From the NCBI GenBank assembly GCA_031288215.1, contig JAITRV010000102.1, positions 1 through 5,387 on the forward strand: a DNA stretch of 5,387 nt, written 5' to 3'. Shown here in pieces: positions 1 to 5,387 of the stretch (positions are counted from its first letter, which is position 1; every line of letters begins with the position of its first letter). The notes under the pieces were generated by a model. The model ran no database searches. It had not been told where the DNA came from and was given only the letters and a program-made list of their open reading frames with translations. The position numbers were made by a program, and so were the translations under genes. This DNA is from Spirochaetaceae bacterium. GTDB lineage: Bacteria > Spirochaetota > Spirochaetia > Treponematales > Breznakiellaceae.

Positions 1-183
1 TCCCGGCAGGCGAAGATCTTTACCAGGGAAGAAATTCTGGACGCCATAAAAGGGGAGGGCTTTGACCGTTCCGTGGACAGCCACATAAAAAAACTCCGGG
101 CAAAACTCGAAGACGATCCTAAAACGCCGAAGTACATCATCACTGTTTATGGCATGGGATACCGCCTAGGGGAGGCCCCATGA
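1..183 (+). CDS. OmpR/PhoB-family response regulator, C-terminal DNA-binding part (5' end outside window)
   Basis: Frame 1 is open from the first base and ends at TGA 181-183, giving the last 60 residues of a protein. The sequence reads as the second half of an OmpR/PhoB winged helix: an FTREEILDAI helix, then the recognition-helix region SVDSHIKKLRAKLEDD, then the wing YIITVYGMGYRLG. That order and those motifs are characteristic of the family, whose members bind DNA after phosphorylation of an N-terminal receiver domain. The receiver domain, with its phosphoacceptor Asp, lies to the left of the window and cannot be assessed. The stop overlaps the histidine kinase start by 4 bp (ATGA), so the two are surely a cognate pair with coupled translation. 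The wing and recognition helix look intact. The target genes are unknown; the kinase and the phospholipase-like gene downstream are probably in the same transcript. Confidence 0.93.
   Translation, partial: SRQAKIFTREEILDAIKGEGFDRSVDSHIKKLRAKLEDDPKTPKYIITVYGMGYRLGEAP
168..175 (+). promoter_or_regulatory. Ribosome binding site of the histidine kinase
   Basis: AGGGGAGG lies 4 bases before the ATG at 180, inside the last codons of the response regulator. It is a strong Shine-Dalgarno match and supports ATG 180 as the start, together with the ATGA overlap. Confidence 0.7.
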
Positions 184-1802
184 CTATCAGCCTGCAAAAC
201 CGCTTGGCCCTTACATACGCAATCTTTATCAGCCTGGCCCTGGGGGTATTAACCCTGGTGATAAATATTTTTACCGGCCGTATTTTCGCCGCGCTCATCA
301 AGGAAAATATCGCCGGCAAAAGCGAGGAAATCGTCAGGGACATTGAGGATCAGTACAATCCCCTCAGCCGCGGTTTTAACGCCTTTTCCATAGAGGCCAT
401 GGGGATGAACTTTGTCCACGAGGGATATATCGTAAGCGTGGAAGACGGGGACGGCAATCCAATCTGGGACGCCCGTTCCTGCGATATGCGGCAATGCATG
501 GACGTGATAAACGCCATAACCGGCCGTATGGAGGGAAGGTTCAGCCTGAAGGGGGCGTTCCAAAAAGAACGGTACCCCCTGGTGTATTCGGGCGGGACCG
601 TAGGAACGGTGATTATCGAAACCTACGGCCCCTATTTTTACAGCGAGACGGAAACAAAATTCTTAAACTCCGTCAACAGACTCCTCCTCATAGCGGGGGT
701 TGTGCTGACCCTCATTAGTATTTCTATTTCCATAGCCCTCTCCCGGGCCATAGCCCGGCCCATAAAAAAAGCGGGGGAGGCCGCCCGGCGCATAGCCCGG
801 GCCCCCTGGGGGGACGGCGGAAGGAGGCCCGTCAGAATACCGGACAGGTACAGAACACGGGAGCTGGCGGAGCTCTCCCGGTCGATCAACGAACTGGCGG
901 CGGAACTGGAGGAGGCGGAACGCCGCCAAAAGCAGCTAAGCTCCGATATAGCCCATGAACTGCGGACCCCCCTTACCTGCCTGCAGGGAGACATCGAAGC
1001 CATGATCGACGGGGTGTACAAACCGGACAGGGAACGCCTGGAAAGCTGCCATGAGGAAATCCTGCGCCTTGCCGGGCTGGTGCGGGATCTGAACACCCTG
1101 GCCGGCCTGGAGTGGGAAGCCGTCAAACTTAATAAAACCCATTTCGATCTTGCCCGGCTGCTGCAAACCACGGCGGAACAGTTCAGGACCGCCGCCGCCG
1201 AAAAGGGAATCAAAGTAAAACTAAAGCTCCGGGAGAGTCCGGTTAACGCCGACTACGACCGGCTTAAACAGGTGTTTATCAATCTCCTTTCCAACGCGGT
1301 AAAGTACACCGGCCAGGGCAGCATTACTATCAGCGTAGAGGAATACGGGGGAAGCCTCCCCCCCGCTCCAGCCTTGCCGCGTGATGCGCGGAGTTTTGCC
1401 GGACAGACGGTAGAATTACTACAGCCGGTGGTATTACCCGGCAAAACTCCTAAAAAATCCGGCGCCCCGGGCGGCAAGTCTTCCGCTTCCCCCTCTGCGG
1501 GGGGCCCGCCCCCCGCAACGCCCCCCTCCGCCCATTGGGAAATTTCCATCGCCGATACCGGCATCGGCATACCGGAGGCCGATCTTCCCCATATCTTTGA
1601 ACGGCTTTACCGTTCCGATAAATCCCGGAGCCGCGGCACCGGCGGGGCGGGAATCGGCCTTGCCATAGCCGCGGCCATTATCCGCGCCCACGGCGGAAGG
1701 ATCAGCGCGGCAAGCCGGGCGGAAGGTCGCTTCGGTGAAGACTGCGGCGGGCTCCGTGAAACCGGGACTTCCAGGGGAACCGTGTTCAGGGTAATCTTGT
1801 AG
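180..1802 (+). CDS. Transmembrane sensor histidine kinase (BaeS-like architecture) with an insertion in the ATPase domain
   Basis: This 540-residue protein is the sensor partner of the upstream regulator: it autophosphorylates on His and passes phosphate to the regulator's receiver Asp. Visible order: membrane segment at about 9-31; extracytoplasmic sensor at about 34-161; second membrane segment at about 168-188; HAMP linker at about 188-245; HisKA with H259 in SSDIAHELRTPL; then the HATPase domain. The ATPase has an N box (INLLSNAVKYT, N368 and N372), G1 box (DTGIGI from D459), F box (FERLYRSDKSRSR from 473) and G2 box (GGAGIGLAI from 488). All catalytic boxes are present, so an active kinase is likely. 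Residues 388-451 are an extra Pro/Gly/Ser/Ala-rich segment between N and G1 boxes: N372 to D459 is 87 residues, against about 30 usually. A smaller insertion sits at about 513-531. The sensor contains C101 and C106. The stimulus is not identifiable from sequence. Confidence 0.95.
   Translation: MTISLQNRLALTYAIFISLALGVLTLVINIFTGRIFAALIKENIAGKSEEIVRDIEDQYNPLSRGFNAFSIEAMGMNFVHEGYIVSVEDGDGNPIWDARSCDMRQCMDVINAITGRMEGRFSLKGAFQKERYPLVYSGGTVGTVIIETYGPYFYSETETKFLNSVNRLLLIAGVVLTLISISISIALSRAIARPIKKAGEAARRIARAPWGDGGRRPVRIPDRYRTRELAELSRSINELAAELEEAERRQKQLSSDIAHELRTPLTCLQGDIEAMIDGVYKPDRERLESCHEEILRLAGLVRDLNTLAGLEWEAVKLNKTHFDLARLLQTTAEQFRTAAAEKGIKVKLKLRESPVNADYDRLKQVFINLLSNAVKYTGQGSITISVEEYGGSLPPAPALPRDARSFAGQTVELLQPVVLPGKTPKKSGAPGGKSSASPSAGGPPPATPPSAHWEISIADTGIGIPEADLPHIFERLYRSDKSRSRGTGGAGIGLAIAAAIIRAHGGRISAASRAEGRFGEDCGGLRETGTSRGTVFRVIL
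1390..1450. repeat. Palindromic element inside the histidine kinase gene
   Basis: A perfect 13-bp inverted repeat has arms GGAGTTTTGCCGG (1390-1402) and CCGGCAAAACTCC (1438-1450), separated by 35 bases. Shorter complementary pairs flank it: CTTGCCGC 1373-1380 with GCGGCAAG 1471-1478, and GGGGGAAGC 1347-1355 with GCTTCCCCC 1485-1493. The outer pair has the same centre (1420) as the 13-bp pair. A small hairpin, CCGCG/CGCGG, occupies 1377-1391. The element keeps the reading frame and coincides with the extra segment of the kinase ATPase domain. I infer an in-frame insertion of a dispersed palindromic repeat; the flanking short pairs alone could be chance in GC-rich DNA. Confidence 0.65.
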
Positions 1803-1808
1803 TAAGGT

Positions 1809-2852
1809 ATGCCCTCACAGATTCTGCATACCCTCTTTGGGGAAGACGTCATTACCGCGATATATCAATCCCTGGCCCCCCGCTTCGGCCCCGTGGCGGA
1901 TAGGGCCCTGGAGAAGATCCGGGGGAGCTGCCGGAACGCCTTTGCCCTGGGCTGCCAGGGGCCGGATATTTTTTACCACAGCCAGGGAAGACGCCCCGTG
2001 GGCCTCGAATACGGGACCCTGCTGCACCGCCGGGGGGCGGGGGCCTTTACCGCGGAGCTTCTCAAAATGGGACTCCCCGGCCCGGAGGAGGGTCTCCGGC
2101 GGGAAAGGGAAATCAACGCCCTGGGGGCCTATGCCCTGGGTTTCATGACCCACGCCATCCTGGACCGGGCGGCCCACCCCTATATCATCTACAAGTCCCG
2201 GTATCACGTCTTTTTTGAAAGGATCATCGATGTGCTGATGCTCCGGGAGCTGAGGGAGAAGGAGGCCGCCTCCTGGGATCAGGAGGCCATTCTGGCGCGG
2301 ATCTGCGAGGAACCCCCCGTGGGGCTCAAGGAGCTTTTGGCCCGGGCCCTGATCCTGGCTTTTCCCGAACGGGCGGGCAGGGACGGAAAACTTATGGCCC
2401 GGATAGACAACACCTTTGCCGACTGCGCCCGTTTTTACCGGCTTACCAGCCCCCGACGGACATCCCTGGGCGGCGGGGTTGTCGAGCGGCGCGTTCTGGA
2501 ACTGTTATACCCGGAAAAGCTGGAGGAGGATATTGATTTTCTCAACCTGAAAAAAGAACCCTGGTACTACCCCGCGGGGAACAGCGGGGAGAATTACCGG
2601 TCTTTCCCGGAACTCTACGCCGGGGCGGTTGCCCGGGCGGCATCTGTTATTACCCCGGTGATCGCCGGGTACCTGGAAACGGGGATCTTCCCCATCGGGG
2701 AGGCGGCCCGGGCCATCGGCAACGGGGGGCTTTCCATCCAGGATGATGAGGGCAGACCCTGCGCCCCCACCCGTTCCGCCCCCCTGCCCCTGGACCGGAC
2801 GCTACGGCGTCAGGAGGAACTGCGGGGCGCGTTCCCCAAAGGGGCATTATGA
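1809..2852 (+). CDS. Zinc-dependent phospholipase C-like protein, apparently cytoplasmic
   Basis: This 347-residue protein resembles the zinc-dependent phospholipase C / S1-P1 nuclease fold family. Candidate metal ligands follow the known order of Bacillus cereus PLC: H7, D53 (in GCQGPDIFYH), H73, then H115-x3-D119-x3-H123 and H133-x3-E137. The PLC pattern is H-x3-D-x5-H and H-x3-E, so the match is close but not identical. Family enzymes hydrolyse phosphodiester bonds at a three-zinc centre. No signal peptide or membrane segment is visible, unlike secreted phospholipases, so the substrate is unknown and the enzymatic label is provisional. The Pro/Arg-rich tail after about residue 308 has no recognised motif. 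ATG 1809 is forced: an in-frame TAA lies at 1803-1805 and H7 is near the N-terminus. The gap to the kinase stop is 6 bases and the only SD-like bases (AAGG, 1804-1807) sit too close to the ATG, so translation probably depends on coupling with the kinase. Confidence 0.8.
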   Translation: MPSQILHTLFGEDVITAIYQSLAPRFGPVADRALEKIRGSCRNAFALGCQGPDIFYHSQGRRPVGLEYGTLLHRRGAGAFTAELLKMGLPGPEEGLRREREINALGAYALGFMTHAILDRAAHPYIIYKSRYHVFFERIIDVLMLRELREKEAASWDQEAILARICEEPPVGLKELLARALILAFPERAGRDGKLMARIDNTFADCARFYRLTSPRRTSLGGGVVERRVLELLYPEKLEEDIDFLNLKKEPWYYPAGNSGENYRSFPELYAGAVARAASVITPVIAGYLETGIFPIGEAARAIGNGGLSIQDDEGRPCAPTRSAPLPLDRTLRRQEELRGAFPKGAL

Positions 2853-2860
2853 AAGGAAGA

Positions 2861-2901
2861 TGAGCTTGTTCCAAAATCAACCGGGTTTTGGAACAAGCTC
2901 A
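2861..2901. terminator. Long perfect hairpin between convergent genes, probable terminator
   Basis: TGAGCTTGTTCCAAAA (2861-2876) and TTTTGGAACAAGCTCA (2886-2901) form a perfect 16-bp stem with a 9-base loop, which can close further by C-G and T-G pairs. It starts 8 bases after the stop of the phospholipase-like gene. On the + strand a T5 run (2908-2912) follows after six bases; on the - strand the following sequence is only pyrimidine-rich (TCTTCCTTT). It may end transcription from both sides, more convincingly on the + strand. The stop codon of the - strand gene (2901-2899) is part of the stem. The stem is less GC-rich at its loop end than a classic terminator, so a dispersed repeat used as a terminator is also possible. 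Confidence 0.7.
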
Positions 2902-4368
2902 AGTTACTTTTTGCGCGGTTTCCCGGGGGCCCGTTTCCCGGAGGTCCTCAAGCCGGCCCTTATCTTCCATGATTATTCTGCCTTCCAATTCGCCGCCCCG
3001 CAGGGTTAGCTTTCCCGCATCGGAGATAAAGATGCCCACGGTCTTCGCGGCTTTGTCCGGGGCTCCGGCCTCCGTATCTGCGTCCGTGGGTTCCCCTTCC
3101 CCGGAACCTTCCGCGAGCCCTGTGTTTTTGCCGCCCCGCTCGTCAACAACGCTCAGAACGACTCCGCCGCGCATAAGGGCCGTACCCTCTATGGCAAGGG
3201 CGTTTCCCAGCTTGAGGGCATCGTTATAGGCGATAAGGCCGCCTTCCATGGTAAAGGAAGATCGGGCTATGATATTGATCCCCCCGCCGTTACCGGCGGT
3301 AAAATTGTCCAGTAAAAAGCCGCCCCTCATCGTAAAATCGGCCCGCTCTCCGGCCGTCTGAACGCCGCCCCCGCCCAGGCGGGCAACATTGTTGCTGATG
3401 ACGCAGTCCTGCTGTAAAGAGGCAATGGAGCCTTCGGAGTACACCCCGCCGCCCCAGTTTATGGCGCCGTTTTTCCGTATCTTCCCCTTTTCAAAGTAAA
3501 AGATCCCCCCCTGTTCCACAAAAACGCCGCCCCCGGAGCCCGCGCTGGAATCGTCCATTTGAACGGCGATGGCGCGGTTATTGACGATCTCCCCGCCTTC
3601 CATCCTGAAACTGGTACCCCTGCTGACGTAGACTCCCCCGCCCCTGCCAAGGGGAATGGGTATGCCCCCCAGCAGCATGGTGTTTTCCGTGCCGCTTATA
3701 TTTCCGTCGATGCATCCCCCGGTCATTTCAAATTTCGAGCCGATGCCCACGAAAACGCCGCCCCCGCATAGATGGGCGGTATTACCGGAAATGGTCCCCC
3801 CGCTCATCGTGAATGTTCCCCCCTCGTCGGGGAATACCCCTCCGCCGTGCATCAAGGTGGTATTTCCCCTGATAAGGCCGCCCTCCATGACGAATTCGCT
3901 GTCCTTGCCCACGTACACACCACCGCCCATGCCGAGGCCGGAATCGTTGCCGGATATTTCGCCGCCCCGCATGACCAGGGTGGCGTTCTCCAGGGTAACC
4001 CCCGATCCGCCCGATCCGCGGACAAGGCCGCCGCAAAGGACGATGTCATTTTCAAGGTACAGGATGTTGCCGTCTGAAACGTAGATGACCCGTTTGTTCA
4101 GCCCCGCCGCGTTGAGTCTTCCGGGACTTTCGGGGCTTTCCCCCCGCAGGGAAATCGCGGGCAGGCCTCTTCCCGTTATGTCGATCATGGCGCTGTGGGC
4201 CGCTATCTCCGTAATGGACCCGTGGATAACAAACGTGGCCGCCCTGCAGGATTTCCACCGTACCTTGTCCAGGGCGGCGGCCACACTCCATAGGGGCCCT
4301 TCAAGGCTCCCCTCATTCGTGTCGTCGCCGTTCTCCGATATGTGGAGGGTAATTTCCCTTTCGCTCAC
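2899..4368 (-). CDS. Glycine-rich right-handed beta-helix repeat protein of unknown function
   Basis: This 489-residue protein starts at GTG 4368; the codon just upstream (4371-4369) is an in-frame TAA, so no longer form exists. Residues about 7-35 (ITLHISENGDDTNEGS, then GPLWSVAAALDKV) look like the opening of pectate-lyase-like beta-helix proteins, which often read 'VSxNGDDxNxG...P..ti..Al'. From about 126 to 404 a unit recurs: F-x-M-x-G-G-x-I-x-x-N, a short turn, then G-G-G-V-(Y/F)-V. The motif resembles the GG[AIL]/FxxN repeats of chlamydial polymorphic membrane proteins and of repeat proteins I associate with gut treponemes. An acidic Gly/Glu/Asp loop (about 417-442) precedes a last strand (LTLRGGELEG). 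No signal peptide, lipobox, membrane anchor or autotransporter barrel is visible, odd for a fold mostly found outside the cell. No catalytic residues are recognisable. Its start overlaps the gpmI stop by 4 bp (GTGA). Confidence 0.88.
   Translation of the reverse strand: MSEREITLHISENGDDTNEGSLEGPLWSVAAALDKVRWKSCRAATFVIHGSITEIAAHSAMIDITGRGLPAISLRGESPESPGRLNAAGLNKRVIYVSDGNILYLENDIVLCGGLVRGSGGSGVTLENATLVMRGGEISGNDSGLGMGGGVYVGKDSEFVMEGGLIRGNTTLMHGGGVFPDEGGTFTMSGGTISGNTAHLCGGGVFVGIGSKFEMTGGCIDGNISGTENTMLLGGIPIPLGRGGGVYVSRGTSFRMEGGEIVNNRAIAVQMDDSSAGSGGGVFVEQGGIFYFEKGKIRKNGAINWGGGVYSEGSIASLQQDCVISNNVARLGGGGVQTAGERADFTMRGGFLLDNFTAGNGGGINIIARSSFTMEGGLIAYNDALKLGNALAIEGTALMRGGVVLSVVDERGGKNTGLAEGSGEGEPTDADTEAGAPDKAAKTVGIFISDAGKLTLRGGELEGRIIMEDKGRLEDLRETGPRETAQKVT
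3157..3993 (-). repeat. Protein-level tandem repeats of the beta-helix (about ten units)
   Basis: Core motifs occur at residues 133 (MRGGEISGN), 161 (MEGGLIRGN), 188 (MSGGTISGN), 215 (MTGGCIDGN), 256 (MEGGEIVNN), 292 (FEKGKIRKN), 318 (LQQDCVISNN), 347 (MRGGFLLDN), 374 (MEGGLIAYN) and 399 (MRGGVVL). Usual spacing is 27-28 residues, rising to 36-41 around residues 215-292, where loops such as ISGTENTMLLGGIPIPLGR are inserted. Units 292 and 318 are the most diverged. The DNA copies differ throughout, so this is an old repeat set and not a recent duplication. Confidence 0.85.
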
Positions 4369-5387
4369 TTAATAACCGCCTGGTCGTAGCCATCGGGGGG
4401 CAGGTATCCCAGAAGCCTGATACAGGTAGCGGCGATGGAACTGATCCCCAGGCCCTCGTTCAGGGGCCCTCCGGCATCACCGGGGGCGGCGGGGTACTCT
4501 CCCTGGCAGCGGGGATCGTAGATGACGCAGGGCACGGGGTTCAGGCTGTGGCTGGTCTTGGCCTTGGGGCTGCCGTCTTTTTTCAACGCCACGGCCCCGG
4601 TTTTTTTGTCGTGCTCGTACATGTCGTCGCTGTTGCCGTGGTCCGCGGTGATCAGCATGATCCCCCCGGCCTCGTCCACCGCCTTGCGGAGCCTGCCAAG
4701 CTGGATGTCCATGGCCTCCATGGAACAGACCACCGCCTGGTACACCCCGGTATGGCCTACCATGTCCCCGTTGGGGTAGTTAAGCCGGATAAAGTCGTAG
4801 TTCCCGGAGCCGATGGCCTCGATCACCTTGTCGCTGATCTCCGCGCACTTCATCCAGGGCCGCTGCTCAAAGGGAATGATATCGCTTTTGATCTCCATGT
4901 AGGTTTCCAGCTTGTCGCTAAACTTGCCGGTCCGGTTTCCGTTAAAGAAGTAGGTTACATGGCCGTACTTTTGGGTTTCCGAGATCGCCAGGCTGCGGAC
5001 CCCCGTGGCCGCCAGGTATTCCCCCATGGTCCGGTCGATGGAGGGGGGGCTGACCAGGTAACGGCGGGGCACGTGGAGGTCTCCATCGTACTCCATCATC
5101 CCCGCGTAGCAGACCTTTGGCCGCCGCACCCGGTCGAACTTGGTAAAGCCGTCTTCCTCAAAGGCGGCGGTGATCTCCAGGGCCCGGTCCCCCCGGAAGT
5201 TAAAGTACACCACCGAATCCCCGTCCTCGATAGTACCGATGGGCTTGCCCTCCGCGCCGTCTTCCACCACCACAAATTCCTTCAGGTCCTGATCGATGAT
5301 CCCGGGTATCTCCCGGCGGTAGGTCTCCACCGCCTCCCGGGCGCTGGTAAAGCGCCGGGCCTCCCCCAGGACGTGGGTCTTCCAGCC
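4365..5387 (-). CDS. gpmI: 2,3-bisphosphoglycerate-independent phosphoglycerate mutase, C-terminal part (5' end outside window)
   Basis: The enzyme interconverts 3- and 2-phosphoglycerate in glycolysis and gluconeogenesis, using two Mn ions and a phosphoserine intermediate. The frame is open to the window edge, giving 340 residues numbered here from the edge (GWKTHVLGEARRF onwards). The GTG at 5330 is an internal Val, not the start. Expected motifs, matched to Bacillus iPGM: FNFRGDR (R65, R68; substrate), IDRTMGEYL, SETQKYGHVTYFFNG (K140), NYPNGDMVGHTG (D208, H212; metal 1), ITADHGN (D249, H250; metal 2), and SHSLNPVP (H280; metal 1). The spacer between ADHGN and the last His, with KKDGSPKAKTS, resembles the longer plant-type iPGM subgroup. 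About 190-200 N-terminal residues, including the catalytic Ser and its Asp partner, lie beyond the edge. All visible active-site residues are intact. The stop TGA (4367-4365) overlaps the GTG of the beta-helix gene, indicating one operon. Confidence 0.95.
   Translation of the reverse strand, partial: GWKTHVLGEARRFTSAREAVETYRREIPGIIDQDLKEFVVVEDGAEGKPIGTIEDGDSVVYFNFRGDRALEITAAFEEDGFTKFDRVRRPKVCYAGMMEYDGDLHVPRRYLVSPPSIDRTMGEYLAATGVRSLAISETQKYGHVTYFFNGNRTGKFSDKLETYMEIKSDIIPFEQRPWMKCAEISDKVIEAIGSGNYDFIRLNYPNGDMVGHTGVYQAVVCSMEAMDIQLGRLRKAVDEAGGIMLITADHGNSDDMYEHDKKTGAVALKKDGSPKAKTSHSLNPVPCVIYDPRCQGEYPAAPGDAGGPLNEGLGISSIAATCIRLLGYLPPDGYDQAVIK
4376..4381 (-). promoter_or_regulatory. Probable ribosome binding site of the beta-helix gene
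   Basis: On the - strand AGGCGG (one mismatch to AGGAGG) lies 7 bases before GTG 4368, within the last codons of gpmI. It supports this GTG as the start, which the adjacent in-frame TAA also dictates. Confidence 0.5.

Noticed and set aside
638..1213. 191-residue open frame on the - strand inside the kinase gene
   Set aside because: Ser/Arg-rich antisense frame of a well-supported histidine kinase; no domain or RBS is seen, and such frames are common in GC-rich DNA.
1377..1391. Small CCGCG/CGCGG hairpin as a separate regulatory structure
   Set aside because: A 5-bp stem in GC-rich coding DNA is expected by chance; noted only as part of the larger palindromic segment.
1815..2207. 130-residue antisense frame opposite the phospholipase-like gene
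   Set aside because: The + strand frame has family motifs and a forced start next to the kinase stop; the antisense frame has none.
3157..3993. Regular repeats that could suggest a CRISPR array or recent DNA duplication
   Set aside because: The periodicity is at protein level; DNA copies diverge, unit length varies and no identical repeats with spacers are present.
3656..4084. 142-residue Pro-rich open frame on the + strand opposite the beta-helix gene
   Set aside because: Its Pro-rich repeats are the reverse complement of the GGG codons of the beta-helix repeats, so it is a composition shadow.
4365..5330. Phosphoglycerate mutase starting at the GTG at 5330 as a 321-residue protein
   Set aside because: The frame stays open to the window edge, and the 19 residues upstream (GWKTHVLGEARRFTSAREA) continue the family's sequence, so the gene is simply cut by the window.

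Overview
The window is a compact, GC-rich bacterial stretch (roughly 58-60% G+C by eye, not computed). It holds five protein genes in two convergent blocks and almost no non-coding DNA. The only true intergenic gap is about 46 bp, near 2853-2898, so no gene-free stretch exceeds 300 bases. The gene content does not fix the organism. A spirochaete of the termite-gut Treponema type is my best guess, from the GGGVYV-type beta-helix protein, the long-form cofactor-independent phosphoglycerate mutase and the hairpin repeats. This is inference from memory; a clostridial or other anaerobe is possible.

Left block, + strand: the C-terminal end of an OmpR-family response regulator (1-183, cut by the window edge) overlaps by 4 bp (ATGA) a transmembrane sensor histidine kinase (180-1802). 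Six bases later comes a metal-site protein resembling zinc-dependent phospholipase C but lacking a signal peptide (1809-2852). The three are probably one transcript. The kinase has an extra segment of about 60 residues inside its ATP-binding domain, and the DNA there carries a perfect 13-bp inverted repeat.

Right block, - strand: the C-terminal 340 residues of 2,3-bisphosphoglycerate-independent phosphoglycerate mutase (gpmI, 5387 to 4365, 5' end outside the window) overlap by 4 bp (GTGA) a 489-residue protein made of about ten glycine-rich beta-helix repeats (4368 to 2899). A glycolytic enzyme is thus translationally coupled to a repeat protein that has no visible export signal.

The blocks meet at a perfect 16-bp inverted repeat (2861-2901). 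It includes the stop codon of the beta-helix gene and probably acts as the terminator between the convergent genes. I see no tRNA, rRNA, CRISPR array, transposase or phage gene. No wholly new system is evident. The points most worth checking are the palindromic in-frame insertion in the kinase, the gpmI/beta-helix coupling, and the kinase/phospholipase-like pairing.
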